From Pseudomonadota bacterium (GTDB taxonomy: Bacteria; Pseudomonadota; Alphaproteobacteria; Micavibrionales; Micavibrionaceae), in the NCBI GenBank assembly GCA_029558635.1, contig JAKQEE010000416.1:1-64000 (forward strand): 64,000 nucleotides of DNA, read 5' to 3'. Of the stretch, positions 16,026-23,699 are shown in pieces (positions within the stretch are counted from its first letter, which is position 1; each line of letters opens with the position of its first letter). The notes beneath the pieces were generated by a model. The model was not told the DNA's origin. It did not search any database and worked only from the letters and a program-made list of their open reading frames with translations. The translations under genes were made by a program, and so were the position numbers.

Positions 16026-17282
16026 TCAAACCTGCTGTGCTTTCTTCAAATCATCATGTTCAAATGCCGATGCAATACCATCTACTTCACGCTTGCTAAG
16101 ATGAAACTGCTGTGCAACATCACGCCATTGGGACACGCCAGCCGCCACCTCTCGAACAATGGATTTCGCTTGCGCTGATGACAAGCGGAAGTCACCAGCC
16201 ACAGACATGGCTAAATCAAGCGAGGCCGTGCCGTCATACAGATCAATCATTGTGGTGAGGACGCGTGGCTTTACTTCCAAAGGCGTTGGATTGATGTCGT
16301 AGGCTGGCGATAAACGCCATCCTTTCTCGCGCTCATACACAAAGCCATGATTGCGCAAATGGTCATCGACGTTGGATACCAGAATACTGAAAACAATCCT
16401 GCGCCATAGCTCAGCCATGTCTGCGTCGGGTGCAGCGCCATGCTGCTTAAGTGCATCGACAATCTCAAGATAGATATGTGCTTCACCATCCTTTGCGCCA
16501 AGCATACTCATGGCCGAAAGGAATGGGATGCGGGTTTCATCAACGCGATCAAATCGGCGAATAATCAGGACTGGTTTTTCAACGATTGAATCCAGTCGCC
16601 ATTTTGGCACGGTCAGGCCAGCTTTTTTGGCCAGAACAAGTGTGACAGCCTCCCACGTCACAACATTAAAATCGTCATCCTTGCGCGGGAATTTTGCAAT
16701 TGCCAGATTGCCATCCGTGTCAATAACGGAGGCTTTAGGCCGTGCGCCGCCCAGAGACGATCCTGGCGCAAGCAGCAATCGTAGATCTTCCGCATTCTCG
16801 TCATCATCAAGGAAGCGCTCAGTCGCAGAAAGCAGCCGTGGCAACTCCACTAGTGGGGGAATGGTTCTCTTACTCTTTGGAGCAAGAAACGGTCCATCCG
16901 GCGTATCGGAAAACCGCAATGCACCTTGACGTGCTTCGTCATTGACACCCAGCAGGAAGTCAACTTCGCCCAGTGTCTTTGGCATGTCACCCGCATCTCT
17001 GGCACGGGCAGCTTCCGCACGGCGCATCAGCACACGCCCCCAGCGATCAGGTGCAGAGTCGCCAATGGCGCCGAAAAGCGTTTGATCCGCTGTAGTATGA
17101 AACGCACCTGGCGTTAACGACAGAGCTGGCTCCAGCGCAAAACGCTCAGGATGTTTCAGCCATGACGGATCATATTCAAAGGACGCGCTTTCGCGTCCTT
17201 TGCGGTTGTGACACCAGAGTTTACCAACAACGTGAGTTTCATCACCCAGCGCGATGGATACAATCACTTCCCGACTACTCAT
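16026..17282 (-). CDS. hipA: HipA family serine/threonine kinase toxin
   Basis: A 418-residue HipA kinase. It has the N-terminal HipA domain (residues about 5-110), the glycine-rich loop SSLGGARPKASV near residue 175, IIRRFDR near 255, and the catalytic loop NVDDHLRNHGF near 300-310, followed by the metal-site SPAYDINP. HipA-type toxins phosphorylate translation factors such as GltX and cause dormancy; the target here is unknown. I start at the ATG at 17282, which overlaps hipB by 8 bases; an upstream extension to 17354 lies inside hipB. Motifs look intact, so it is probably active and held in check by HipB. Confidence 0.88.
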   Translation of the reverse strand: MSSREVIVSIALGDETHVVGKLWCHNRKGRESASFEYDPSWLKHPERFALEPALSLTPGAFHTTADQTLFGAIGDSAPDRWGRVLMRRAEAARARDAGDMPKTLGEVDFLLGVNDEARQGALRFSDTPDGPFLAPKSKRTIPPLVELPRLLSATERFLDDDENAEDLRLLLAPGSSLGGARPKASVIDTDGNLAIAKFPRKDDDFNVVTWEAVTLVLAKKAGLTVPKWRLDSIVEKPVLIIRRFDRVDETRIPFLSAMSMLGAKDGEAHIYLEIVDALKQHGAAPDADMAELWRRIVFSILVSNVDDHLRNHGFVYEREKGWRLSPAYDINPTPLEVKPRVLTTMIDLYDGTASLDLAMSVAGDFRLSSAQAKSIVREVAAGVSQWRDVAQQFHLSKREVDGIASAFEHDDLKKAQQV

Positions 17283-17616
17283 GATCGCCTGCCTTCTTCT
17301 GAGTGGAGCGTGATAAATACACACGCTTGGGCAAAGCTTCGTCGGCCAGCTCACGACCTGTCAGGTCATGCGCGGCATCCACCAAATCCTGCAACCGTGC
17401 CGTCAGCCCCAACACAAATAGGACAGAGGCATACCCGCCCAGCGATACCGTGGGATCACCTTTTTCTATCTTGGCCAGCGTTGCCCGTGCCATACCCGCC
17501 CGTTCAGACATTAAAGACGTGGGAATACGGCGACGGCGGCGGGCATCGCTGATATCTTGTCCCAGCTTGCGCAAGGCCTTTTGCACGGGGATTGGAAGAT
17601 TTGCCTTGTCAGCCAT
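17275..17616 (-). CDS. hipB: HipB family antitoxin and repressor
   Basis: A 113-residue protein with an XRE helix-turn-helix at about residues 15-75 (IPTSLMSERAGMARATLAKIEKGDP). HipB-type proteins bind HipA and repress the operon. The C-terminus is a basic tail that overlaps hipA by 8 bases. Upstream lie four imperfect copies of a palindrome (17634-17767), the arrangement expected for autorepression. The pair sits in the accessory part of the prophage. Confidence 0.85.
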   Translation of the reverse strand: MADKANLPIPVQKALRKLGQDISDARRRRRIPTSLMSERAGMARATLAKIEKGDPTVSLGGYASVLFVLGLTARLQDLVDAAHDLTGRELADEALPKRVYLSRSTQKKAGDHE

Positions 17617-17633
17617 CGCCTATTTCCTTTTAC

Positions 17634-17767
17634 AATGTTCATTTTGATAGACTTTATAGCCTATATTGCTCATTATAATAGACATTGATAAGAAAATCAA
17701 GCCAATCCTACGCAATGTTCATTATAGTAGTCTTTGTCGCACTTAACGACCAATATAATAAACATTA
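17634..17767. promoter_or_regulatory. Four operator-like palindromes upstream of hipB
   Basis: Four related sites of the form TGTTCATTATAATAGACA lie at about 17635-17654, 17667-17684, 17715-17735 and 17748-17766. Each is an imperfect dyad. Sites 1-2 and 3-4 are both about 32 bases apart, close to three helical turns. They fill most of the gap between hipB and the metallophosphoesterase gene. HipB of E. coli also binds several operators, so these are probably HipB sites. Confidence 0.6.
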
Positions 17768-17775
17768 AGTTATTG

Positions 17776-18555
17776 CTAAGCAGTCTGAATTTCGATCAAA
17801 ACCCCACCTGGATCAAAGTCTTCACATTCAAAGCCCGTTCGGGAATTGGGGTATCCACGCTGGTTAGAGATAATTCTGGTTGAGCCGAGCATCTGGTCAT
17901 CGCATTCGTGGGTATGACCGTAAACCCAAAGATTGGGCTGATATTTTTCTATGACCTCAATCATATCCAGAGAGTTGAAGGCGGGCTGTAAGGGGCTGGC
18001 GCGATATCGTGTGTTTGGATTAATGAGTGGTGCATGGTGCGAGATAACGACCTTTGGCATCTTCTCGTGTTCTTCAAACCAGCTGATGAGTTTGGTCTTG
18101 AAAAGATTATGAAGCAAAATCGAATCTTCAGGTCTGAATAGCGTATTCTCGCTTGTTCTGATTAATTGAAAATCGTTCATTTGCTGACACGCAGTTATCA
18201 TTGCGTTCGGATTACCACCATTAAAATTCGTCCACATCGTACCACCGAAGAAATGTACGCCTTCAATCGTGATCGGCTCGTCCTGTAGGAAGTGTAGATG
18301 CGGATAATCAACAGCCCATGCCTGAAATCGCGCAATATCCTCCTGCATTGGTGTGCGCGTATAAAATTCGTGATTGCCGGCAACGTATAAAATCGGTTTG
18401 TGCCACGATCTTGCAATCTCTTCAAGCGGTGAAAAATCAGCAAAGGTAATAATATCGCCTGCCAAAATCATCACATCAGCAGTACTTTCATCTGGCACAT
18501 CGAAGAATTTTCCAAACTCTAAATGTAAATCACTGAAACAAATTATCTTCATCAT
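17776..18555 (-). CDS. Calcineurin-like metallophosphoesterase
   Basis: A 259-residue metallophosphoesterase with all core motifs: SDLHLE (8-13), GDI (about 33-35), GNHEFY (about 60-65), SHHAP (about 168-172) and GHTH (about 212-215). These bind two metal ions and hydrolyse phosphoester bonds; the substrate is unknown. It ends just before the HipB operator region and is transcribed towards hipB, so readthrough into the toxin operon is possible. It is probably prophage cargo. No signal peptide is seen, so it should be cytoplasmic. Confidence 0.82.
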   Translation of the reverse strand: MMKIICFSDLHLEFGKFFDVPDESTADVMILAGDIITFADFSPLEEIARSWHKPILYVAGNHEFYTRTPMQEDIARFQAWAVDYPHLHFLQDEPITIEGVHFFGGTMWTNFNGGNPNAMITACQQMNDFQLIRTSENTLFRPEDSILLHNLFKTKLISWFEEHEKMPKVVISHHAPLINPNTRYRASPLQPAFNSLDMIEVIEKYQPNLWVYGHTHECDDQMLGSTRIISNQRGYPNSRTGFECEDFDPGGVLIEIQTA

Positions 18556-18568
18556 TACCTGCCAACAA

Positions 18569-18880
18569 TTAAACTACCTCTCGTCCAACGTATCGTCCAT
18601 AGTCAGAGCCGGATGGATCAACATACAAGGTTTCGCGGCCAGGGCATACCAGCGCAATGGCTTGTTTGATATTACCTTGATAACCGCCTTTGCCTGCCAG
18701 CCATTCACGTTTTGCCAGCGGGCGGGCGATGAAGGCGTTGTATTCTGCTTCCGTCATTTCGCGTACTTCGGAGATTTCGGTAGGAATGGCCTCACCACAA
18801 TCAGGGCGGCTACCTGATTCAATCTCGTGCCAGTTATAGGGCTTGCGGGCGTAAACAACATTTATAATCTCTCTGGCCAT
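18569..18880 (-). CDS. Small prophage protein of unknown function
   Basis: 103 residues, not recognised. I start at the ATG at 18880, preceded by GGAG with 8 bases of spacing; longer frames run into the upstream gene. The sequence is soluble, with two Cys and the segment EVREMTEAEYNAFIARPLAKREWLAGKGG split by turns. It ends 13 bases before the metallophosphoesterase start and begins one base after the upstream gene ends, so the three are likely cotranscribed. Confidence 0.6.
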   Translation of the reverse strand: MAREIINVVYARKPYNWHEIESGSRPDCGEAIPTEISEVREMTEAEYNAFIARPLAKREWLAGKGGYQGNIKQAIALVCPGRETLYVDPSGSDYGRYVGREVV

Positions 18881-18881
18881 T

Positions 18882-19109
18882 TTAAATCTCCAGCGCCTGG
18901 GTTTCAATGCCGAGGATGTCGGCCATCTCACGCAGCTTCATATGCGCCTGTTTGAGTTTGGTGATGTCGTGCACGATAATTTGCTCTGGCATTTTGCGCT
19001 CAGCTCGCGGCGGGTTGTGAATGCGATTGGCAATCTGCATCATGGTTGCCACAATCTGCTCTTTGGCGGTGTAGTAAGAATCTACGCGTTCTTGTCTGGT
19101 TTTGTTCAT
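18882..19109 (-). CDS. Small helical prophage protein
   Basis: 75 residues, mostly helical and charged, function unknown. The ATG at 19109 has GGAG at 8 bases; an earlier frame start at 19130 lacks one. The layout (N-terminal KTRQERVDSYYTAKEQI) resembles its upstream neighbour at 19123-19353 (TNAKEQAIDAYIRKVAHI). The two may be distant paralogues. Confidence 0.55.
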   Translation of the reverse strand: MNKTRQERVDSYYTAKEQIVATMMQIANRIHNPPRAERKMPEQIIVHDITKLKQAHMKLREMADILGIETQALEI

Positions 19110-19122
19110 TTTGTTGCGCTCC

Positions 19123-19353
19123 TTACACATTACTTTCTGGTGCGTATTCGCCTTCTTTGAAGACGCTCTCGCAAATGGATTTCAGGGATTCTTCGATCCC
19201 GCTGACGTCGCCGACATGGCCCCAATGAATGTTGTCTGGGTTGTTGTAAAAATGATCGTCGCAAGCTCCTTGCAAGCGGCGCAGCATGGCGTCGATGTGG
19301 GCGACCTTGCGGATGTAAGCGTCAATGGCTTGTTCTTTTGCGTTGGTTTTCAT
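19123..19353 (-). CDS. Small helical prophage protein with a shared leader element
   Basis: 76 residues, helical and charged, not recognised. AAAGGAG precedes the ATG. The leader holds the GAAGCGTTCATG and GTAAC blocks also found before the DUF3489 gene (see 19368-19389). It is the first gene of the short run of small genes that leads to the metallophosphoesterase. Confidence 0.58.
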   Translation of the reverse strand: MKTNAKEQAIDAYIRKVAHIDAMLRRLQGACDDHFYNNPDNIHWGHVGDVSGIEESLKSICESVFKEGEYAPESNV

Positions 19354-19367
19354 GGTTTTTCTCCTTT

Positions 19368-19389
19368 GTTACAATCACATGAACGCTTC
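19368..19389 (-). promoter_or_regulatory. Shared upstream element, copy 2
   Basis: Read on the minus strand: GAAGCGTTCATG (19389-19378), five bases, then GTAAC (19372-19368), followed by AAAGGAG and the ATG of the 76-residue gene. Block order and spacing equal copy 1 at 10764-10785. It lies in the 118-base gap 19354-19471. Confidence 0.4.
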
Positions 19390-19471
19390 ATTCGCGGCGC
19401 TTATCAAGCGAATAAGACCAAGAAATGATTACTTTTTTTGTCTATGAATGATCATTTGATTATCAGCTGTA

Positions 19472-19858
19472 TCAGCGCAATTTTGCCGCGATAGCGGCCA
19501 GCGCACGGCGGTACATTTCCCACGCTTTGGTGCGCCCTACACCGAAACGCCCGCAGATGAGTTTCCAGCGCACACGCTCGGCACGCAGCCACACAAGGCG
19601 GCGTTCCTCCGGCTCCAGCCATTTCAGCCAGACAAACAAAACTTCCTCCATTTCGGTGATGTCCGCCATTGACGGCGTGATGCGCAACGGCTCTGGCTCC
19701 ATTTGCAAAATTTCCAATGGCTCGCGGATAATCGTCGGCCAGGTGCTGAAGTAGCCTTGGACTTTCACATTCGGCAGATGGCGTAATGTTCGCGCTGCAG
19801 ATCGCAAGCGTTCTTCAACTTCGCTTTCGCCAGGGGTGAGTTGTTTTTGATCCTTCAT
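19472..19858 (-). CDS. DUF6362-like phage protein
   Basis: 128 residues with a C-terminal helix-turn-helix-like segment (WKLICGRFGVGRTKAWEMYRRAL, given by its key parts ICGRFGVGRTK and WEMYRRAL). The pattern VEERL, LRHLPNV, Y.STWP is that of a family from alphaproteobacterial prophages that I know as DUF6362; the name is from memory. A role in DNA recognition or late regulation is possible. It overlaps the small gene upstream by four bases. Confidence 0.6.
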   Translation of the reverse strand: MKDQKQLTPGESEVEERLRSAARTLRHLPNVKVQGYFSTWPTIIREPLEILQMEPEPLRITPSMADITEMEEVLFVWLKWLEPEERRLVWLRAERVRWKLICGRFGVGRTKAWEMYRRALAAIAAKLR

Positions 19859-20145
19859 GCAGGTTGTCCTTTCGTTGATGGTTGGAAATCACGGAGCTGA
19901 CGCTTGCGCCCTGCAGGGGCAGCGTCAGCGTTACTCCGTAGGAGTAAAGGGCTGCCCACCCACTTGCCCAGCTGGGCAGCACGTTGATTCTTCAGGGGTT
20001 TTCTAGGTGGGTAGTGGGCAGGCTTGGTGGGCATCTGCCCACCTGAAACATCCGCAAAACACCAGATAAATCGCCGCCTTTTGCCCGCTTGCGTGGGCAG
20101 CAGGTGGGCGGTGGGTGCGCAGTGGGCAAAGAAAAATGCCATCAT
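19855..20145 (-). CDS. Possible small basic prophage protein
   Basis: A 96-residue basic frame that fits exactly between the primase-helicase and the DUF6362-like gene, with four-base ATGA overlaps at both ends. No domain is recognised, and the composition (Pro, Arg, Trp, Lys) is unusual. The tight overlaps argue for a real gene; the lack of any family feature argues against. It is the least certain gene of this operon. Confidence 0.4.
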   Translation of the reverse strand: MMAFFFAHCAPTAHLLPTQAGKRRRFIWCFADVSGGQMPTKPAHYPPRKPLKNQRAAQLGKWVGSPLLLRSNADAAPAGRKRQLRDFQPSTKGQPA

Positions 20146-22226
20146 GAATCCCTCTGAGTACTGTTTGAGGGAATGGCCACAATCTCGCCGGTGATATCAT
20201 GTTTGTAATGTGTCGGTTGTATCGACCTGCCGTCAGGCAAGCACATGCCATCCACCCAGAGATAGCCACGCTGCGTTCCTTTGGGCAGCTGAAAACCATA
20301 AACGTCACCATTCTTAAAGAACTTGATGATGTTTGCATCTATCAAGCCCTGCAGCTTTTGACGGATAAGGCGACTGCTGCCTAAGCTGCCGTGATTTTCA
20401 AATCTGTCTGAGAATTGTCGTGCTGTGTAAACGCGGTTCTGTGCCGCTTCCTCACATAATAGCCGCACAATAGGCTCGGTATGTGCTGATATGTGCGCGA
20501 CATTCGGCGAATATGATGTGACATCCACCCAACCTTCTGCTTTTTTCTGCACAATTTTCGGCGTTATTTCCCTGCCATTGCGCAATTCAAACAACAGCGT
20601 GCGCTCTGGGCGGCTTTCATCGGGGCGATGCAGCAATATGCCAGATGTATAATAAGACCTGAGCGCCCCAGCGCCGCTGAAAGATTGAAAGGGATCTTCT
20701 TCCGTTTGTTTCTTGAAGATCTTCTTTGTGTGGTGGGCAATAATCATCCCAGCCTTTGGATTGATTTTCTGCCGCAAAGCCTCAACACGGCACGACAAAA
20801 AAAACATCATCGCATCATTATCGTTTTCCCCGCCAAATCCACCGCCATCGAAGACGTTGCGAAGCGGGTCAATCACAATAATGTCTGGCAACGTGCTACC
20901 GAAGCGTTCTTTCACAGATTGTGCGACACATTCCACGCCATTGTCGTCCAATGTCACGCTTATCTGCGGCGTTATCACGAAGTTATTGTGAAGCTTCGAA
21001 GCATATTCGCGGACAATGTGTATATTGTTCACGCGTTCTCGTAGATAATCGTACTGAATTTCCGCCTGAAGATAGAAGATTTTCAGGGGACATTTGGGGG
21101 ACATTCCAAGAAACGTCACACCAGCGGCCATATGTGTTAGAAGAGAAATGAGGAAGTCGCTTTTTCCTACCTTGGGCGCACCGCCGAAGACCAGCGTACC
21201 GCCAGGCGTAAGAACGCGCGGTGCAATCAGATCATCCGGTATCGGGCTTTTATCGGCCTGCAGCTCGGTAATGCTGTACATCGGGATAGATGTGCGTTTG
21301 GCAGGTGGCTCTTTAACCGCCACCCGTTCCCAACGCCGCAGGATGTCCTCAATATCCAGCCCTTCCTCCACCGCGTCTGCTGCATCCCATTTAGGCGGTT
21401 TTTCAGGCGGGATTTTCAGGATTTCAACCTGCACCGCACCAGCGCGGGCTGCTGCACTGGCGGCGCGGCGGGCATAGTCCAGCCCTGGCTCGTCATGATC
21501 CGGCCAGATGATGACGTGTTTTCCCTGGAGCGGAGACCAGTCCGTTTTATTGACCGGCGCTTTTGCGCCATTCATAGCCGTGGTGGCGCAAATGCCTTTG
21601 GTGATCAAAGCCTGGGCGCATTTCTCACCCTCGGTCAACACCACCAGCGTAGCGTCTTTTAATCCGACCTGATTGTAGAGAGGGCGAATATCCGGCGCAC
21701 GCATGACTCCGCGCACGGCGTCCCACGGCCTGAATTCTTTGCGCCCCTCGGAATCATACCGATACACACTGGCGATGATATTGCCGTGCGCATCGGTATA
21801 ATCCCATTTGGCGGTTGGTTTTCCGAGCTTTCTGCTTTGCCCCTGTGGTTCTGGCGATGAAGGCTTATAAGGCCGTGTATCAATTCCAGCGCCAAGGTGG
21901 GCTTGAATATCCTGTAGCAGTGCGGGGAATTGGGTTTGACGGTCAAAGCCTTTGACGACTGCCCACAGGTCAATGATATCGCCCCCAGCGCCAGTGGCAA
22001 AATCATGCCATAGCCCAGCTTTTGCGCCATTCATCTCGACAACAAGGCTGTCGCCTTTATCGCCCTGGACGTTGCCGACCATGAATTTTCCACCTCGTAG
22101 AACGCCAGCGGGTAAAAGAAAATGCAAAATGGATGGCAATGCGCTAAGCAAGCGGGTGCGCAATTCCGAAGCCGTTGGCGGCTTCAGAGGCACAACTTTT
22201 GACGGTGCGGCGATATCCTGCGTCAT
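20142..22226 (-). CDS. TOPRIM primase / RecA-fold helicase of the prophage
   Basis: About 694 residues. The N-terminal third resembles phage primases with a CHC2-like remnant (GLWHDFATGAGGDIIDLW), then a TOPRIM domain with TEGEKCAQAL and VIIWPDHDEPG (about residues 190-260). The second half is a RecA-like ATPase of the RepA/DnaB-accessory type: Walker A GGAPKVGKSD (about 340) and Walker B DIIVIDPLRN (about 440). A winged-helix-like end follows. It should start prophage DNA replication. The ATG at 22226 lies just after the upstream stop; a frame to 22283 overlaps that gene. Confidence 0.8.
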   Translation of the reverse strand: MTQDIAAPSKVVPLKPPTASELRTRLLSALPSILHFLLPAGVLRGGKFMVGNVQGDKGDSLVVEMNGAKAGLWHDFATGAGGDIIDLWAVVKGFDRQTQFPALLQDIQAHLGAGIDTRPYKPSSPEPQGQSRKLGKPTAKWDYTDAHGNIIASVYRYDSEGRKEFRPWDAVRGVMRAPDIRPLYNQVGLKDATLVVLTEGEKCAQALITKGICATTAMNGAKAPVNKTDWSPLQGKHVIIWPDHDEPGLDYARRAASAAARAGAVQVEILKIPPEKPPKWDAADAVEEGLDIEDILRRWERVAVKEPPAKRTSIPMYSITELQADKSPIPDDLIAPRVLTPGGTLVFGGAPKVGKSDFLISLLTHMAAGVTFLGMSPKCPLKIFYLQAEIQYDYLRERVNNIHIVREYASKLHNNFVITPQISVTLDDNGVECVAQSVKERFGSTLPDIIVIDPLRNVFDGGGFGGENDNDAMMFFLSCRVEALRQKINPKAGMIIAHHTKKIFKKQTEEDPFQSFSGAGALRSYYTSGILLHRPDESRPERTLLFELRNGREITPKIVQKKAEGWVDVTSYSPNVAHISAHTEPIVRLLCEEAAQNRVYTARQFSDRFENHGSLGSSRLIRQKLQGLIDANIIKFFKNGDVYGFQLPKGTQRGYLWVDGMCLPDGRSIQPTHYKHDITGEIVAIPSNSTQRDS

Positions 22227-22231
22227 AGGCT

Positions 22232-22432
22232 TTAAGCCTTGTCGCGTTCTATAGCCTTGAGCTTTATAACTCCTTCGACCCAATGCAGAGCGCGGCCAAC
22301 TTCCCGCACTTCCTTAATAAGGGTGTCCCTGACTTCCTGCAGACGTTCATCCGTAAGGGCTTTCAACTGCCCGACAGGGGTGTGTTGTACCCATTTGAAC
22401 ATTGCCGTATCGTTTTTCTGTGCCTGATCCAT
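22232..22432 (-). CDS. Small coiled-coil prophage protein
   Basis: 66 residues, mostly helical (LKALTDERLQEVRDTLIKEV), function unknown. I use the ATG at 22432 with AAAGGAAC about 8 bases upstream. Its leader holds an inverted repeat GTGTGA/TCACAC (22447-22463) and a bipartite element shared with the recombinase cassette (22469-22498). It ends 5 bases before the primase start. Confidence 0.55.
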   Translation of the reverse strand: MDQAQKNDTAMFKWVQHTPVGQLKALTDERLQEVRDTLIKEVREVGRALHWVEGVIKLKAIERDKA

Positions 22433-22468
22433 ACCAGTTCCTTTCATGTGTGATGTGGTCACACAGCA

Positions 22469-22498
22469 CTGGTTTGCCGTTGGATCGAAAAACGACGA
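22469..22498 (-). repeat. Bipartite 30-base element, copy 1
   Basis: On the minus strand TCGTCGTTTT, nine variable bases, then CGGCAAACCAG. The same two blocks with the same spacing lie at 25783-25812, upstream of the recombinase cassette. Both copies are followed by a small inverted repeat and then a ribosome binding site. By hand count 24 of 30 bases agree. Promoter, operator or recombinase accessory site are all possible. Confidence 0.4.
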
Positions 22499-22515
22499 TG
22501 GAATTTCAAAATTTT

Positions 22516-23082
22516 TTAGACCATTTTGTCCTCAATATATTTCTTAAGCTTTTTCAATCGACTAGACATGGTCGTGCGGGGAATACCCAAAAGCTCAGCA
22601 GCCTCGCTTACGCTATATTCTGTCAATAAGTTGTAGGTTTGTCTCAAGTCGTCCGGCATATCGCGCAGGATTTTATCAATATCCATATTTTGTTCAGCCA
22701 TAATCTGGCTCTGGGAGAAAAAGACATCACCCCAGATGCCGCTTTCTCCCGTGATCATATCCGCCAGTGTGTTGCCATCATCCTCATCACCGATCTGGAA
22801 TGACAAAGAGAAATTCTGTGCGCCAGTCCAGCGCTTTTCTCTCTCGGCGTCACGTACCAGCATCAAAGCCTTTCGATTGACAATGGTTTTAATGAAGCTT
22901 CGCTTATCACCTTTTTGTGGATCAAAATCTGGCATTGAGAGCAGATAATAAAGCAGCATGTCCTGCTCTAAATCTTCCAGATCATCCCGTGAAAACATAG
23001 GCATGCGGATTAAGGTTCTTGCTTTATAGGCAATAAAAAAAGCGGCGTAGGAATCCACGCCGCCGTAGCGATTATTTGACAT
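22516..23082 (-). CDS. Sigma-70-like regulator of the prophage
   Basis: 188 residues with a sigma-factor layout. A region-2-like part (DDLEDLEQDMLLYYLLSMPD, then SFIKTIVNRKALMLVRD) is at about residues 30-80, and a region-4 helix-turn-helix (YSVSEAAELLGIPRTTMSSRLKKL) at about 152-178. It lacks region 3, like group IV factors. It could direct RNA polymerase to prophage promoters. Its ribosome binding site is buried in a hairpin (23088-23112) and a 10-base direct repeat lies further upstream. Confidence 0.75.
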   Translation of the reverse strand: MSNNRYGGVDSYAAFFIAYKARTLIRMPMFSRDDLEDLEQDMLLYYLLSMPDFDPQKGDKRSFIKTIVNRKALMLVRDAEREKRWTGAQNFSLSFQIGDEDDGNTLADMITGESGIWGDVFFSQSQIMAEQNMDIDKILRDMPDDLRQTYNLLTEYSVSEAAELLGIPRTTMSSRLKKLKKYIEDKMV

Positions 23083-23087
23083 CTTTC

Positions 23088-23112
23088 TACTCCTGGTTGG
23101 TGGTCAGGAGTA
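23088..23112 (-). promoter_or_regulatory. Hairpin covering the ribosome binding site of the sigma-like gene
   Basis: TACTCCTG (23088-23095) pairs with CAGGAGTA (23105-23112) around nine bases. On the minus strand the proximal arm contains the GGAG that serves the ATG at 23082, so the folded leader would limit translation. Confidence 0.5.
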
Positions 23113-23129
23113 AGAAAATGCAAAAGATG

Positions 23130-23166
23130 CAACTATTTGAAGAAGCTGTATTTAATCAACTATTTG
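23130..23166. repeat. Direct repeat CAACTATTTG upstream of the sigma-like gene
   Basis: Two exact copies of CAACTATTTG, at 23130-23139 and 23157-23166, 27 bases apart and in the same orientation, with related flanks. They lie in the 197-base gap between the sigma-like gene and the recombinase accessory gene and could be regulator binding sites. Confidence 0.4.
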
Positions 23167-23279
23167 TATGATGAAGTGATCGGCTCAAAGTCTTTATTTT
23201 CTGAGGATTTAAGTGATAGGTTTACTTTGGTAATACCTACTTCTGTATGACCAAGATGCATGTAATTGTATGCAGCGAT

Positions 23280-23699
23280 TTAATGATTGCTTTGCGCGAA
23301 TCCGAATTGCTTTTCTTGCTCAGACCAGATCGGAGAAAATGCCTTCTCAATATCGGTGAGTGCAAATCCTTCTGGCTGTTGTCCGTTGAGGATGGCATCA
23401 ACGATACGCGGCGATAAAAGCATCAAACGCATCATGCGCTGAAGATAGGATTTATTGATATTTTCTGCTTCCGCCAACTCGGACACGGACTGATATTGTC
23501 CTATCGCGATCATTTTGTGCCAGCGATACGCACGACCCAGCGCCTTAAGCAGCTTTTCATCTTTGCGCACTTCTAAATCAAGACTTCTCAAATCTTGCCC
23601 TTGTGGGCCAACCAAGACTTTTTTGCCGCCCCAGCGCCGCAGATTGATTGGAATGCGCACAATGATTTTTTGATCTTCTGCATGGTATTGTAGGTTCAT
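23280..23699 (-). CDS. HTH protein of the serine recombinase cassette
   Basis: 139 residues. The middle has a ParB-like helix-turn-helix (SVSELAEAENINKSYLQRMMRLMLLSPRIVDAI; key parts SVSELAEAENI and SYLQRMMRL). This protein type commonly follows serine recombinases in alphaproteobacteria, with a four-base ATGA overlap as here. It may help the recombinase choose its site or direction; the role is inferred from context. It is the last gene of the cassette. Confidence 0.65.
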   Translation of the reverse strand: MNLQYHAEDQKIIVRIPINLRRWGGKKVLVGPQGQDLRSLDLEVRKDEKLLKALGRAYRWHKMIAIGQYQSVSELAEAENINKSYLQRMMRLMLLSPRIVDAILNGQQPEGFALTDIEKAFSPIWSEQEKQFGFAQSNH

